A stretch of DNA of 64,000 nucleotides from Bacteroidales bacterium (GCA_014800815.1 JAAVFI010000024.1:1-64000); one strand, 5' to 3'. Positions 16,279 to 26,855 are shown, numbered from the stretch's first letter. Numbers and translations: made by a program. The notes: generated from the letters alone by a model not told the origin.

Positions 16279-17901
16279 ATGGTATCAGTCGACGGCCTCA
16301 CCGTAGAATTCGGTGGCACCACACTTTTCAAGGACGTATCTTTCGTAATCAATCCCAAGGACCGCATAGCCCTCATGGGCAAGAACGGCGCCGGCAAGAG
16401 TACTCTCCTCAAGATTCTGGCAGGAGTGCGTCAGCCCACTCGCGGTTCGGTGTCGGTGCCCAAAGACTGCACCGTATGCTACCTCCCTCAGCACATGATG
16501 ACTGAAGACGGGCGCACCGTCTTCGAGGAGGCCTCGCAGGCCTTTGCCCACCTCAAGGAAATGGAGGCGGAGATCGATGCCATGAACAACGAACTGGCAA
16601 CACGCACCGACTACGAGAGCGACTCCTATATGGCTCTCATCGAGAAAGTGTCGGCGCTGAGCGAGAAATTCTACGCTATTGACCTCACACACTTTGAGGA
16701 AGACGTGGAGAAGGCTCTTCTCGGCCTCGGCTTCGAGCGCTCCGACTTCGGCCGCCCGACCTCGGAATTCTCCGGCGGCTGGCGCATGCGTATCGAGCTT
16801 GCTAAGCTGCTGCTTCAGAACCCCGACGTGCTTCTGCTCGACGAGCCTACCAACCACCTCGACATCGAGTCGATAGGCTGGCTCGAAGACTTTATCATCA
16901 ACAGCCCCATGGCAGTGGTTGTGATAAGCCACGACCGCCGTTTCATCGACACTATCACCACCCGTACTATTGAGGTGACACTGGGCCGTATCTACGACTA
17001 CAAGGCCCGCTACTCGCACTACCTCGAGCTGCGCAAGGAGCGCCGCCAGCAGCAACAGAAGCAATTCGACGACCAGCAGAAGCAGATAGCCGAGGCGCGC
17101 GAGTTTATAGAGCGTTTCAAGGGCACTTACTCCAAGACCTACCAGGTGCAGAGCAAGGTGAAGTGGCTTGAGAAACTTGAAATTGTGGAGGTCGACGAAG
17201 AAGATACATCGGCTCTGCGTCTTAAATTCCCCGCCTGCCCGCGCAGCGGCAGCTATCCCGTGATTGCCGAGGGCGTGGGCAAGAGCTACGAGGGCGTGCC
17301 GGTGTTCTCCAACGCGTCGTTCACTATCGAGCGCGGCGACAAGGTGGCTTTCGCAGGCCGCAACGGCGAGGGTAAATCCACTATGGTGAAGGCTATTATG
17401 AAGGAGATAACCCATGACGGCACACTCACCCTCGGCCACAATGTGAAGATAGGATATTTCGCGCAGAACAGCGCATCGCTGCTCGATGAGAACCTCACCG
17501 TATTCCAGACTATCGACGATATCGCCGTAGGCGACGTGCGTCTGAAGATTCGCGACCTGCTCGGCGCGTTTATGTTCGGCGGCGAGGAAAACCAGAAGAA
17601 GGTGAAGGTGCTCAGTGGCGGCGAACGCGTGCGCCTCTGTATGATAAAGCTCCTCCTTGAGCCTATCAACCTCCTTATTCTCGACGAGCCCACCAACCAC
17701 CTCGACCTGAAAACCAAGGATATACTCAAGCACGCTCTCCGCGACTTCGACGGCACGCTGATAGTGGTCAGCCACGACCGCGACTTCCTCGACGGCATCG
17801 TGACCAAAGTGTATGAATTCGGTGGCGGAAAGGTGCGCGAGCACCTCTGCGGCATAAATGAATTCCTTGAGAAGAAGAAAGCCGAGCAGAATGCGGGCTG
17901 A
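16279..17901 (+). CDS. ABC-F family ATPase (translation factor type)
   Basis: A 540-residue tandem ABC ATPase without membrane segments. First domain: Walker A GKNGAGKST (34-42), signature FSGGWRMR near 164, LLLDEPTNHLD. Linker about 245-320 is charged and Gln/Lys rich (P-site tRNA interaction motif position). Second domain: GRNGEGKST near 360, LSGGERVRL near 444, LILDEPTNHLD. ABC-F proteins act on the ribosome E site to resolve stalls or resist antibiotics; this one looks like the housekeeping Uup/YbiT/EttA-like group, not a specific resistance type. Own -7 box before it. Confidence 0.93.
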   Translation: MVSVDGLTVEFGGTTLFKDVSFVINPKDRIALMGKNGAGKSTLLKILAGVRQPTRGSVSVPKDCTVCYLPQHMMTEDGRTVFEEASQAFAHLKEMEAEIDAMNNELATRTDYESDSYMALIEKVSALSEKFYAIDLTHFEEDVEKALLGLGFERSDFGRPTSEFSGGWRMRIELAKLLLQNPDVLLLDEPTNHLDIESIGWLEDFIINSPMAVVVISHDRRFIDTITTRTIEVTLGRIYDYKARYSHYLELRKERRQQQQKQFDDQQKQIAEAREFIERFKGTYSKTYQVQSKVKWLEKLEIVEVDEEDTSALRLKFPACPRSGSYPVIAEGVGKSYEGVPVFSNASFTIERGDKVAFAGRNGEGKSTMVKAIMKEITHDGTLTLGHNVKIGYFAQNSASLLDENLTVFQTIDDIAVGDVRLKIRDLLGAFMFGGEENQKKVKVLSGGERVRLCMIKLLLEPINLLILDEPTNHLDLKTKDILKHALRDFDGTLIVVSHDRDFLDGIVTKVYEFGGGKVREHLCGINEFLEKKKAEQNAG

Positions 17902-17948
17902 ACAGCACATTTATAAGGATTTGAGCGCTGACTCTGCAATTTTTTTAG

Positions 17949-17956
17949 TAATTTTG
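17949..17956 (+). promoter_or_regulatory. -7 box (TAATTTTG) for asd
   Basis: TAATTTTG matches the -7 consensus and lies 34 nt before the asd ATG. The nearest upstream TTTG is 25 nt away, longer than usual. Confidence 0.5.
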
Positions 17957-17989
17957 CCAGCTCATAACAAGCATTAGAACAACAAAGGA

Positions 17990-19012
17990 ATGAAAATAGC
18001 TATAGTTGGCGCCTCGGGCGCTGTCGGCCAGGAATTTCTCAATGTACTCGAAACCTCGCCGATGGAAATTGAAGAGCTCCGTCTCTTCGGATCGGCACGC
18101 AGCGCCGGTAAGGTGTACACCTTCCGAGGCAAACCTACTGAAGCGGTGCGCGAACTGACTCACGACCCGGCCCAATTTGAAGGTATAGATTTCGCTTTTG
18201 TATCGGCCGGCGGCGATGTGTCGAAGGAATACGCCTCTGTGATAACCGAGCGCGGCGCCCTGATGATTGACAATTCGAGCGCTTTCCGCATGGACAGCGA
18301 TGTGCCTCTGGTTGTTCCCGAGGTCAACGGCGAAGATGCTTTCAATGCTCCCCGCGGTATCATTGCCAACCCTAACTGCACCACTATCCAAATGGTGGTG
18401 GCTCTCAACGCACTCCACACCCACTGGCCCGTAAAGCGCGTGCATGTGGCTACATATCAGGCTGCAAGCGGCGCCGGAGCAACGGGTATGGAAGAACTCG
18501 CCACTCAGACGGCACAGATTGTGAACGGCGAGGAACCGACGGTAAAGAAATTCGTAACTCAGCTCGCATATAATCTCATCCCTCACATCGACATGTTTAC
18601 CGACAACGGCTATACACGCGAGGAGATGAAGATGCACAACGAAACCAAGAAGATAATGCACGCTCCCTCTCTCGAAGTGAGTGCCACCTGCGTTCGCGTG
18701 CCCGTGATGCGCGCCCACAGCGAGGCTATATGGGCCGAACTCGAAGGTGAACCCACTCTTGAGGAAGTACGCAAGGCCTTCGAGGAGGCTCCCGGTGTAG
18801 TACTCGTAGACCGCGCCGAGGCTCTCGGCTATCCCATGCCCCTCGAAGTGGCAGGTGCCGACCCCGTGTACGTAGGCCGTGTGCGCAGGGATCTTGCCAA
18901 CCCCGCAGGAGTATCTTTCTGGACCGTTTCCGACCAGATACGCAAGGGCGCGGCCCTCAATGCCGTGCAGATTGCCCTCTACATCATGGCTCACCGCAAG
19001 ACGGAAAGCTGA
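17990..19012 (+). CDS. asd: Aspartate-semialdehyde dehydrogenase
   Basis: Makes L-aspartate 4-semialdehyde from aspartyl phosphate with NADPH, the branch step to lysine/diaminopimelate, threonine and methionine. A 340-residue protein with the NADP loop GASGAVGQE (7-15), the catalytic Cys in NPNCTTIQ (about 129) and the downstream catalytic His region ([10 protein letters not shown]). Length is normal for the bacterial type without the large insert. Likely its own promoter; the antiporter gene begins 18 nt after its stop, so the two may be co-transcribed. Confidence 0.97.
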   Translation: MKIAIVGASGAVGQEFLNVLETSPMEIEELRLFGSARSAGKVYTFRGKPTEAVRELTHDPAQFEGIDFAFVSAGGDVSKEYASVITERGALMIDNSSAFRMDSDVPLVVPEVNGEDAFNAPRGIIANPNCTTIQMVVALNALHTHWPVKRVHVATYQAASGAGATGMEELATQTAQIVNGEEPTVKKFVTQLAYNLIPHIDMFTDNGYTREEMKMHNETKKIMHAPSLEVSATCVRVPVMRAHSEAIWAELEGEPTLEEVRKAFEEAPGVVLVDRAEALGYPMPLEVAGADPVYVGRVRRDLANPAGVSFWTVSDQIRKGAALNAVQIALYIMAHRKTES

Positions 19013-19029
19013 TATAAGCTCCCCGCCCT

Positions 19030-21147
19030 ATGATACCGCTATCGCAAGCCCTGATAACCCAACCGGTACAGATATTCCTTATCGTCCTGGTTATCATTCT
19101 GCTTGCCCCGCTCCTTCTGAACAAACTCAAGATACCGCACATAATCGGTATGATTGCGGCGGGTGTGATAGTGGGCCCGTACGGTTTCGATATACTCGAC
19201 AACGACACTTCTTTTGCAATTTTCGGTCAGGTGGGACTGCTCTACCTCATGTTCCTCGCGGGACTTGAGATAGACATGTACCACCTGCGGCTTAATCTGC
19301 GGCGAGGGTTGCTCTTCGGCGTACTTACGCTGGTGATACCGCTCATCCTGGGTGTGCTGTCGAGCATGTACCTGCTGAAACTGGACATCACCACGTCGCT
19401 CCTGCTCGGCGCCATGTATGCCTCGCACACCTTGCTCTCGTACCCTGTGGTAGCCCGCTTCGGGCTGACGAAATCGCCGGCTGTGCTGATAGCCATTGTG
19501 GGCACGATAATAGCCGTAATCGGCGCCCTGCTCGTGCTGGCGGCGACGGTGAACATACGCCTCGAAGGACGCTTTAATATAGTGGCCATAGCCCTGCTCA
19601 TGCTTCGCCTCGCCGTGTGGGTGGGCGTGCTGCTCTACGCCTATCCTCGCCTTACGCGCGCCTTCTTCAAGAAATACGGCGATAAGGTGATGCAATATGT
19701 ATTTGTGCTCGTGCTGGTATTTACGGCGGCCTGTTCGGCACAGCTCATAGGACTTGAACCCGTGCTCGGCGCATTCTTCGCCGGCCTGCTGCTCAACCGA
19801 TACGTGCCTGTCGGCTCGGCTCTTATGGCGTCGATAGAGTTTGTGGGCAACGCGCTCTTTATCCCTTACTTCCTGATAAGTATCGGAATGATGATAAATG
19901 TGCGAGTGTTCTCCGACTCCTCCACACTCGTCATCGCCGGTATAATGCTTGCGGTGGCTATCGCGGGCAAATGGCTGCCGGCGTTTATAGCACAGAAAAT
20001 ATACCGCTTCGACGCCTACAGCCGCAATGTGATGTTCGGTCTCACGGCAGCGCATACCGCCGTGGCTCTCGCTGTGGTATCTGTGGGCTACAGGCTGGAG
20101 ATGTTCGACGAGAAAATCCTCAACAGCACCATTGCCGTTATCCTGGTAACCTGCGCCTTGGCGCCTATCGCTACTGCATCGGCGGCTTCGAAGCTGAAAG
20201 TCAAGACAATGGAAGAGGAGGGGAATGAAAACCCGATGCGCCGCAGCAGGCGCAACAATACCCTCATCGCGGCGGCGTCGCCCATTACGACGGGTGCGCT
20301 CGTGGATATGGCCGTGCTGATGCGCAACGACCGTGGTACGCACAATTTCTATGCCATACACGTGCGCAACGACAATTCCACTCAATCGAAGGCTATAGCC
20401 GACGCTTCGCTCGACGTGGCCAAAAAGACGGCGGCTCAGGCGAATATCAACGTCGAACTCCTCGACCGCTACGACCTCAATACCGTCACAGGTGTGCTCA
20501 ATGCCATTCAGGAGCGCGAGATTACCGAAGTGGTGCTCGGTATGCACCGCCGTGCCACGGTGATAGACTCTTTCTTCGGCAACAAGGTGCAGGAGCTGCT
20601 GCGCTCCACCAACAAGATGCTGATGATTGTGCGTACGTTTATCCCCGCAAATACCGTGACGCGCATTGTGGTATGGGTGCCTGCCGGTGCGCAGTATGAG
20701 ACCGGTTTCAGCCGCTGGGTGCGCAATCTCTCGCGCCTCACGCGCCAGATAGGGTGCCGTATAATATTCTGCTGTCCGCCCGAGACTCAGCCGCTGATAC
20801 GCGGCGTGATATACACCGAGAACTATGGAATCCGCGTGGAATTTATAACGTCGGAAAGCTGGGACGATTTCATACTGATGAGCAACCGTGTGCTCGACGA
20901 CGATCTATTCGTGGTCATCGCCGCGCGCCCGCAGTCGGTATCATATCACCCGGAAATGGCCGAAATGCCCGTCTTCCTGCAGCGCTACTTCTCGTACAAC
21001 AACCTTATGGTGGTATATCCCGAGCAATTCGGGGAGGCCCCCGTGCTGACATCGTTTACCGACCCTCTGGCAAGCGACATCGCTTCGACGGCCTCTCCCC
21101 TTGTAGTATCGCTCCGCGGCCGCTGGCGGCGCCTGTGGAGGCTTTAG
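19030..21147 (+). CDS. CPA2-type cation/proton antiporter
   Basis: A 705-residue inner-membrane protein. About 12 membrane helices fill the first 400 residues (Na+/H+ exchanger domain of the KefB/CPA2 group; note LAGLEIDMYHL, and LEPVLGAFFAGLLLNR), where exchangers bind the ion. The remaining about 300 residues are a soluble part with two universal-stress-protein-like segments (for example LGMHRRATVIDSFFGNKVQ), probably regulatory. This layout is common in Bacteroidota. Likely role: monovalent cation and pH homeostasis. It is convergent with the next gene, ending 3 nt before it. Confidence 0.9.
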   Translation: MIPLSQALITQPVQIFLIVLVIILLAPLLLNKLKIPHIIGMIAAGVIVGPYGFDILDNDTSFAIFGQVGLLYLMFLAGLEIDMYHLRLNLRRGLLFGVLTLVIPLILGVLSSMYLLKLDITTSLLLGAMYASHTLLSYPVVARFGLTKSPAVLIAIVGTIIAVIGALLVLAATVNIRLEGRFNIVAIALLMLRLAVWVGVLLYAYPRLTRAFFKKYGDKVMQYVFVLVLVFTAACSAQLIGLEPVLGAFFAGLLLNRYVPVGSALMASIEFVGNALFIPYFLISIGMMINVRVFSDSSTLVIAGIMLAVAIAGKWLPAFIAQKIYRFDAYSRNVMFGLTAAHTAVALAVVSVGYRLEMFDEKILNSTIAVILVTCALAPIATASAASKLKVKTMEEEGNENPMRRSRRNNTLIAAASPITTGALVDMAVLMRNDRGTHNFYAIHVRNDNSTQSKAIADASLDVAKKTAAQANINVELLDRYDLNTVTGVLNAIQEREITEVVLGMHRRATVIDSFFGNKVQELLRSTNKMLMIVRTFIPANTVTRIVVWVPAGAQYETGFSRWVRNLSRLTRQIGCRIIFCCPPETQPLIRGVIYTENYGIRVEFITSESWDDFILMSNRVLDDDLFVVIAARPQSVSYHPEMAEMPVFLQRYFSYNNLMVVYPEQFGEAPVLTSFTDPLASDIASTASPLVVSLRGRWRRLWRL

Positions 21148-21150
21148 AGC

Positions 21151-21924
21151 CTATTCCTTGCCCTTGCCTTCGTCTTCCTTCGTGGGCTCGTCGTTTTCTG
21201 TTATCTCGTCATTGAGCGGATCGTGAGTCTGCATGAAGTCCTCGTAGAACAGGAGGGCGCTGGATGGATTGTCGGAGAACTCCCTTCGATGAGCCTTTGC
21301 ATCTTTGCTTTTGTGGAAGTATTCGTTCCAGGCCTTATAGAGGTCGGGGTACTTCTTTTTGAGGTAGATGAGCATCAGACTGTCGGAGAATCTGCCGTTG
21401 ACCATTACCGGAATAGCACCCGCCGCGCCTTTGAAGCGTACTCCGATTGCCGGGACGAGGCGCGTTATACTATTCTGTCCGCCGGTACTTTCCCATACAT
21501 CCCAGCGCATTATCGAGCCGCTTTCGCGACGGTCGCGCAGCCATGCGAAGCCTCTTACAAAGCGCATAGGCTTAAACAGACCGGGGCTGTTGATCATGTC
21601 CGAAACACATATTGCGCCCTCGGGATAGCCCTCGGTAGCCTCGAGGAATCGGTATTGGCATATCTGAGGCGCATTGTAGCGTTGGGTTTCTCCTCCTTTG
21701 GGTTCTTTGCCGACGTTGATGTATTGGCGTATTGTGCCGGTCTTGGAGAACATGTTTTTCAGAATGGTCTTGGCATCGTTTCGCATATAGCCGGTGATAG
21801 TATCTCCGTCGGCAAGAATTATCTCTACGTGCGATGATTCGGCTTTCTCATCGCTGTCTTCTGCCACTGCAGGGAAGGCCGCACAGCACGCGGCGGTGAA
21901 AAATAAAATGTGCTTGAGATTCAT
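21151..21924 (-). CDS. Secreted protein of unknown function
   Basis: A 257-residue protein with a signal peptide (1-21, ending AVA). The mature part begins acidic, has a strand-rich block (VEIILADGDTITGYMRN) and ends in a charged tail (Glu/Lys/Asp, about 235-257). I do not recognise a domain. It follows the gene at 21943 by 18 nt on the same strand, and the two share their overall plan (signal peptide, early strand block, middle aromatic block, late DNPSS/DDPK helix), so they may be distant paralogues. Confidence 0.7.
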   Translation of the reverse strand: MNLKHILFFTAACCAAFPAVAEDSDEKAESSHVEIILADGDTITGYMRNDAKTILKNMFSKTGTIRQYINVGKEPKGGETQRYNAPQICQYRFLEATEGYPEGAICVSDMINSPGLFKPMRFVRGFAWLRDRRESGSIMRWDVWESTGGQNSITRLVPAIGVRFKGAAGAIPVMVNGRFSDSLMLIYLKKKYPDLYKAWNEYFHKSKDAKAHRREFSDNPSSALLFYEDFMQTHDPLNDEITENDEPTKEDEGKGKE

Positions 21925-21942
21925 AGGATTGGTTGGTTTAGA

Positions 21943-22566
21943 TTATAGATTATCAGAGGGATAGGTAGATAGCACACGGAGCTTTTTATCGCGGCGGCCT
22001 TTGACATTAAGTATGTACTCGCTCAGCTTCGGGTCGTCGGCCACGAGAGGGGCGAGCTTGCGGCGCAGTGCGTTGTTTATGTTTTTGTCATGCCTGCCGC
22101 AATCATACGCTACTCCGTCCTTGACGAGTATCAGACGACCTTTGCCGCGCACCCAGCCTCCGCCGTTGCCTCCGAAGTAGTAGCCCTTGGGCGAATAGGC
22201 ATAGATAGAGATTCGCGGGCCGGATTCGAGCTGCCAGCACCAGCCGTAGTCGGGTATAAAGCGTAGGGTGTGGGGCCGTTCGGGCGCAGAAGGGCTCCAC
22301 ACCACTACTGAATCAATCTCTAAGGGGTCTATCTTGCGGCCTATCTTGCTCTCGTGGGTATAGGCTTTTTCGTTGATAAGCAGTTTTTCTTTCTTCTTGG
22401 GGATGACGATGCGGTTCTCGCCCTCAGCAATGACCGTCTCGCCTGATTGGAGATATGCGCGGCCATACTGCGAGGTGTAGAGTTTGCCCTTGGCGCACAG
22501 AGCAGGTGCGCAGAACAGCAGTAGAATTGCCGGGAGAATGCGGCGGATAAAATAGTTGTGTGTCAT
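21943..22566 (-). CDS. Secreted protein of unknown function
   Basis: A 207-residue protein with a signal peptide (about 1-25) if started at the ATG at 22566. A longer frame from 22602 would begin upstream of the predicted transcription start (-7 box at 22589-22596), so 22566 is preferred. The mature part has a Lys-rich strand region and a Gly/Tyr segment (YYFGGNGGGWVRGKG). No known domain. Forms a two-gene unit with the unknown gene at 21151. Confidence 0.7.
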   Translation of the reverse strand: MTHNYFIRRILPAILLLFCAPALCAKGKLYTSQYGRAYLQSGETVIAEGENRIVIPKKKEKLLINEKAYTHESKIGRKIDPLEIDSVVVWSPSAPERPHTLRFIPDYGWCWQLESGPRISIYAYSPKGYYFGGNGGGWVRGKGRLILVKDGVAYDCGRHDKNINNALRRKLAPLVADDPKLSEYILNVKGRRDKKLRVLSTYPSDNL

Positions 22567-22588
22567 ATCAAAACGGTTTTTACGCCGC

Positions 22589-22596
22589 CAAAGATA
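22589..22596 (-). promoter_or_regulatory. -7 box (TATCTTTG) for the two unknown secreted proteins
   Basis: Minus-strand TATCTTTG, 22 nt before the ATG at 22566, directly after the U-tract of the terminator of the preceding operon. Confidence 0.55.
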
Positions 22597-22600
22597 TGAC

Positions 22601-22642
22601 AATAAAATCGCTCTCCGTGGGACATTTGTCTCATGGAGAGCG
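22601..22642 (-). terminator. Terminator of the alaS-ribBA-crp unit
   Basis: An 8-bp GC-rich stem (22609-22616 with 22635-22642), extended inside with one mismatch, followed by a T-rich stretch on the minus strand. It lies 25 nt after the Crp/Fnr gene. Confidence 0.8.
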
Positions 22643-22667
22643 TAAAATAAGGTTTTATCGGATTTAT

Positions 22668-23234
22668 TTATGAAAGACTCTCGCTCTCACGTATGCGGTG
22701 GAGCTGCCTGCGGGAGACTCCGAGGAAGGAGGCAATTTCCTGCAGCGGAATCTGATTTACGATGTCGGTGTGGCGCGAGAGCAGGTCGTGATACCGCTCT
22801 GCGGGTGTCTTGACGAGCAAGGTGAGGTAGCGGCGGTAGGCTTCTTTGAGGAGGTGCGCCGAAACTTCGGCTATAAATTGCGGATGCGTCTCGCTCAGAT
22901 GCCTGCGCACGGCGGCTATAGGCATGCGTATGATCTCCGAATCGCAGCCGGCTGTAATAGCTACAGTCGTGGGCTCGCCGAAGAGAAAGGAGTAGGCGAA
23001 ATCGGTGACTATATCTCCTTCGAATACGAATGCTCCCACAACTTCCTGCGCTTTGCTGTTGAGCGCGGTGTACTTGAAGTAGCCGGACTTCACCAGGCCG
23101 AAGTAAGGGCATACTTCGCCGGGCTGCACAAGACTCTCTCCTCGGGAATAGCTCACAGGCTTCCCGTGGGAGAGTATATAGTCTTCCAGTTCTGACAGGT
23201 CTATATCGGCCAGGAAGTCGGTAAGGCGTGCCAT
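22668..23234 (-). CDS. Crp/Fnr-family regulator
   Basis: A 188-residue DNA-binding regulator. Residues about 5-120 are a cyclic-nucleotide-binding-type beta-barrel (YFGLVKSGYFKYT, then FVFEGDIVTDFAYSF); the cAMP-binding Arg/Ser signature is not evident, so the ligand may be something else or none. The C-terminal helix-turn-helix is PLQEIASFLGVSRRQLHRIR (about 163-182), with a short end. This short form is common in Bacteroidota. Last gene of the six-gene unit, 11 nt after ribBA; its targets cannot be read here. Confidence 0.88.
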   Translation of the reverse strand: MARLTDFLADIDLSELEDYILSHGKPVSYSRGESLVQPGEVCPYFGLVKSGYFKYTALNSKAQEVVGAFVFEGDIVTDFAYSFLFGEPTTVAITAGCDSEIIRMPIAAVRRHLSETHPQFIAEVSAHLLKEAYRRYLTLLVKTPAERYHDLLSRHTDIVNQIPLQEIASFLGVSRRQLHRIRESESLS

Positions 23235-23245
23235 ACGGTGGCGTA

Positions 23246-24460
23246 TCAGCTTTCCTTGAGCTCGTGCCCCATGCGCACTTTCTTGGTGTGCATATAGCGG
23301 GCGTTGTAGGGGTTGGGAGCCACTTCGATAGGCACGTTCTCAACTACTTCGAGACCGTATCCTTCGAGGCCAACGCGCTTCACGGGGTTGTTGGTCAACA
23401 GGCGCATCTTGTGTATGCCGAGCATGCTGAGTATCTGTGCGCCCACGCCGTAGTCGCGCTCGTCGGCGTCGTGGCCGAGGTGGAGATTGGCATCGACGGT
23501 ATCGAGGCCTTCTTCCTGAAGTTTGTAGGCCTTGATTTTGTCCATGAGACCTATGCCGCGGCCTTCCTGGTTGAGATAGAGTATAGCGCCGCGGCCTTCT
23601 TTCTCAATCATCTCCATGGCTTTGTGGAGCTGCTCGCCGCAGTCGCAACGCTTTGAAGCGAAAATATCGCCGGTGGCGCATGACGAGTGTACGCGCACGA
23701 GCACGGGTTCGCCGTCGGCAATGTCGCCCTTGATAAGGGCGATGTGCTCGAGGCCGTTGCTCTTCTGGCGGAAGGGGATGAGGCGGAAGTGACCGTATGC
23801 TGTGGGCATATCCACTTCGACGCCTTCTTCAACGAGCTTTTCGTTGGCCATGCGGTAGGCGATGAGGTCGCGGATAGACACGAGTTTCATGCCCCATTCG
23901 TCGGCCTTGCGGCGGAGTTCGGGGAGACGTGCCATTGTGCCGTCGTCGCTCATTATTTCCATGAGAGCGGCAGCGGGAAAGAGTCCTGCGAGACGTGCGA
24001 GGTCGACGGCAGCCTCGGTATGACCGCTGCGGCGGAGTACGCCGAGGTCCTGAGCGTAGAGGGGGTTGATGTGGCCCGGGCGACCGAAGGTCTCGGGGGT
24101 GGAGTTCGGGTCGGCGAGGGCGCGGATGGTGGCAGCGCGGTCTTCGGCGCTCACGCCTGTGGTGCAGCCTTCGAGTTTATCCACAGTGACGGTAAAGGGC
24201 GTACCCAGCATCGAGGTGTTGTTCTCGACCTGACGGGGCAAATCGAGCTCGGCACAGCGCGACATGGTGATAGGTGCGCAGAGCAGGCCACGGGCGTTTT
24301 TGAGCATGAAATTTACCTGCTCGGGAGTAATCTTCTCTGCAGCGACGATGATATCGCCTTCGTTCTCGCGGTCTTCGTCGTCGACCACAATTATCATTTT
24401 TCCCTGACGGAAATCGTTTATCGCGTCCTGAATGCTGTCAAGCTTGATAGTGTCTTCCAT
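23246..24460 (-). CDS. ribBA: Bifunctional DHBP synthase / GTP cyclohydrolase II
   Basis: A 404-residue fusion catalysing the two entry steps of riboflavin synthesis. The N-terminal domain (1 to about 205) is 3,4-dihydroxy-2-butanone 4-phosphate synthase with [10 protein letters not shown] (metal/substrate acids). The C-terminal domain (about 206-404) is GTP cyclohydrolase II with the zinc Cys set in [17 protein letters not shown] (about 258, 269, 271) and the catalytic GRGIGLMDK. Starts 1 nt after the permease stop codon region and 11 nt before the Crp/Fnr gene. The ribE product acts later in the same pathway. Confidence 0.97.
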   Translation of the reverse strand: MEDTIKLDSIQDAINDFRQGKMIIVVDDEDRENEGDIIVAAEKITPEQVNFMLKNARGLLCAPITMSRCAELDLPRQVENNTSMLGTPFTVTVDKLEGCTTGVSAEDRAATIRALADPNSTPETFGRPGHINPLYAQDLGVLRRSGHTEAAVDLARLAGLFPAAALMEIMSDDGTMARLPELRRKADEWGMKLVSIRDLIAYRMANEKLVEEGVEVDMPTAYGHFRLIPFRQKSNGLEHIALIKGDIADGEPVLVRVHSSCATGDIFASKRCDCGEQLHKAMEMIEKEGRGAILYLNQEGRGIGLMDKIKAYKLQEEGLDTVDANLHLGHDADERDYGVGAQILSMLGIHKMRLLTNNPVKRVGLEGYGLEVVENVPIEVAPNPYNARYMHTKKVRMGHELKES

Positions 24461-24461
24461 T

Positions 24462-26282
24462 TTAATTTGCGGTTGTATTTACCACGCCGGGTGTTGCACC
24501 GAGTCGCTCGAGGAGCTTGTCGGTGTTTGCCAGAACGGCTTCCACATTGCGTGCCGTAGGTTTAAACGGATATTGGTTGAGAATGTTTATCGTGTATATG
24601 TCGGGACTGTTCGAGAGATAGTCCACGAGCTTGTTGAGAGGCTCCTGCAGGTTTGCGCTGGCCTTGGTGTCGAAAAGGCGCATGAAGCGCTTGCGTCCTG
24701 CGAGACGCTTGTGCTCTGCAAGGGTGAGGTCGCGGAACGACGAGGCCAGCCTTACGGCTTCTTCGGGCACTACCTCGGTCATGCGCACCTCCTTGAGGGT
24801 GAGCGAGCGCTGCATGCCTTTGCCGAACAGGCGGTTGAAGAAATTGCGGTAGGCGTCGATGTTGAACACGGCGGAGTCGCCCACGGCCTTGTAGGTGAAG
24901 AATATGCCGAGCGGGAGGAGTACCATTGAACTCAGCCACACGCCTTCCCACACTGGAAGTTTACCGTCGCGGGCCATTTTGAAGCCTGCATTGTCGATGA
25001 TGAAGTAGACAATGAAGAGCAGCACGGAGATGACGAGGGGAGTGCCTATACCGCCTTTCTTGATGATAGCTCCGAGCGGAGCGCCGATGAAGAAGAAGAT
25101 GATGCAGGCGAAGGAGAGGGTGAATTTGCGCTGCATCTCGATGTCGTGGCGGCGCATGAGTTTTGCCTGCTCGGTGAGGGCGAGGCTGCGGTACTGGAAT
25201 TCCTGCTTCTGACGCTTGGCTTTGGCAAGGGCCTGGGTGACGTAGGTCTTGGCGTAGCCGGGGTTGGGAGCGGCGAAGAGAGAATCTACGTCGAGGGGCT
25301 TCTCGAGCTTGATGTCGGGTTTCTGAGCCAATACGCGGTGCCCGTCTTCAAACTTTGTGGTGGGATTTATGCCGAAGCGCGGGGTGGAGAGAATCTCGTT
25401 GGCGTAGGTATTGCCGATAGAGTCGACCTGGCGGTTGAGTGAGTCGATTGACTCGCGCAACTGGCTGATGTTCTGGCCGATGAACTGGCTTCGCATGCCG
25501 CCTTCGTCGAGGCGGTTGAAGTTGGCATCGAAGGGGAAATATACCTCTTTCTCGGTGAAATGCTCGCGGCGGAAGGGGAGATAGCGGTCGCCGGAGGTAT
25601 TTCCCATGGTATTGTCGCGCATGTTCTCGAACATCTCGCCGCTGTAGAGGTGGAGGAAGAGGCGTGTCTTGTCTTCGGTGAAGTTAAATTGTCCGGAGTC
25701 GGCAAGAATCACGCGGGTATTGTCCATTCCCTTCGATAAATCGTAGATTATCATGCCGTATAGCATGCCTGTGTCGCGGTCTTTACGGTCGATATACAGA
25801 TTCATGTTGGGAATCTGGTCGTAGAACGAACGCTCGGGAATCTCGACTTCGGGCGACTTCTGCCTTACGGAGAAAAGCAGTGTCCACATCTTTGTCTGAG
25901 CCACGGGCAGCACGTTGTTCTGGAAGAAGAAGGCACCGATAGCAATGAGGATGAGCAGCACGGTGAGGGGCTTCATGATGCGGAAAAGGGAGATGCCCGA
26001 GGCTTTCATGGCCGTGAGCTCGAATTTCTCGCCGAGGTTGCCGAATACCATGAGGGAGGCAAGCAGCACGGCAAGCGGGAGCGCCGTGGGCACCATGGTG
26101 AGCGCGGCGTAGAAGAACAGTTCGGCTATAACGCTCACCTGCAGTCCTTTGCCTACCAAATCGTCGATAGACTTCCACAGGAACTGCATGAGCACTATGA
26201 ACAGGCAGATAAAAAACGTCATGGCCAGCAGCGGGAGGAAGCGCTGGAGCATGTAACTGTATAGACGTTTCATTACTGCCAT
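24462..26282 (-). CDS. LptF/LptG-type LPS export permease
   Basis: A 606-residue inner-membrane protein of the YjgP/YjgQ family: membrane helices near 15-35, 58-80 and 100-122, a large periplasmic domain (about 130-395), then three more helices (about 400-500). In the Lpt system these permeases work with the LptB ATPase to lift lipopolysaccharide from the inner membrane. It is longer than E. coli LptF (366 residues) owing to an extended periplasmic domain and a cytoplasmic C-terminal tail of about 100 residues, as often in Bacteroidota. Sits between rsmD and ribBA in the six-gene unit, 12 nt after rsmD's end. Whether LptF or LptG cannot be decided. Confidence 0.88.
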   Translation of the reverse strand: MAVMKRLYSYMLQRFLPLLAMTFFICLFIVLMQFLWKSIDDLVGKGLQVSVIAELFFYAALTMVPTALPLAVLLASLMVFGNLGEKFELTAMKASGISLFRIMKPLTVLLILIAIGAFFFQNNVLPVAQTKMWTLLFSVRQKSPEVEIPERSFYDQIPNMNLYIDRKDRDTGMLYGMIIYDLSKGMDNTRVILADSGQFNFTEDKTRLFLHLYSGEMFENMRDNTMGNTSGDRYLPFRREHFTEKEVYFPFDANFNRLDEGGMRSQFIGQNISQLRESIDSLNRQVDSIGNTYANEILSTPRFGINPTTKFEDGHRVLAQKPDIKLEKPLDVDSLFAAPNPGYAKTYVTQALAKAKRQKQEFQYRSLALTEQAKLMRRHDIEMQRKFTLSFACIIFFFIGAPLGAIIKKGGIGTPLVISVLLFIVYFIIDNAGFKMARDGKLPVWEGVWLSSMVLLPLGIFFTYKAVGDSAVFNIDAYRNFFNRLFGKGMQRSLTLKEVRMTEVVPEEAVRLASSFRDLTLAEHKRLAGRKRFMRLFDTKASANLQEPLNKLVDYLSNSPDIYTINILNQYPFKPTARNVEAVLANTDKLLERLGATPGVVNTTAN

Positions 26283-26294
26283 GGTGTGGGTGGT

Positions 26295-26855
26295 TTATTC
26301 TGCGGATTCGGTGTTTGCCGGCTCAATCTCGAATATCGAGAAGTTGACGGAGCCGTAGGCGCGGTGCTCGCGGAAGTGGGGGAGCGATGAGAAGTCGTGC
26401 TTCTTGCTGTGCTCGATTACTACGATTGTGCCGGGAGCCACAAGATGCGAGGCAAGGATTTTGCCGGGAATCTCGGCGAAGCCGGGCATATCGTAGGGAG
26501 GATCGGCGAAGACGATGTCGAAAGGCGCGGGAGCGGCCTCGATATAGCGGAGGACGTCGCCGCGGATGAGGGTGAAGTTGTCCACGCCGAGTTCGCCTGC
26601 CACTTTTGCTATAAAGCGTTGCTGTGTAGAAGCTTTCTCGACGGCGGTCACACGCTCGCAGCCGCGGGAGAGGAATTCGAAACTTATCGCCCCGGTGCCT
26701 GCGAAGAGGTCAAGAGCTGATGCGCCCTCGAAGTCTACTATATTCTCGAGGACGTTGAATATATTCTCGCGGGCGAAATCGGTGGTAGGGCGCGCGGTGA
26801 TATTTGAAGGTACGTCGAAGCGACGACGGCCGAATTTTCCTCTTATTATTCGCAT
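26295..26855 (-). CDS. rsmD: 16S rRNA (guanine966-N2)-methyltransferase RsmD
   Basis: Methylates G966 of 16S rRNA. A 186-residue protein starting MRIIRGKFGRR, the family's usual beginning; a longer in-frame extension upstream to 27311 is a shadow of the DUF3822 gene. Motifs: SAM site LDLFAGTGAISFEFLSRG, and the catalytic FADPPYDMP. Its ATG overlaps the DUF3822 stop by 10 bp. The pairing of rsmD with DUF3822 is a common Bacteroidota arrangement. Confidence 0.95.
   Translation of the reverse strand: MRIIRGKFGRRRFDVPSNITARPTTDFARENIFNVLENIVDFEGASALDLFAGTGAISFEFLSRGCERVTAVEKASTQQRFIAKVAGELGVDNFTLIRGDVLRYIEAAPAPFDIVFADPPYDMPGFAEIPGKILASHLVAPGTIVVIEHSKKHDFSSLPHFREHRAYGSVNFSIFEIEPANTESAE

Noticed and set aside
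16285..17910. 541-codon frame opposite the ABC-F gene
   Set aside because: Mirror of the real gene; its Leu/His/Val-rich composition is typical of antisense translation.
19039..20547. 502-codon frame opposite the antiporter
   Set aside because: His/Arg/Glu-rich, no domains, lies entirely within the transmembrane gene on the other strand.
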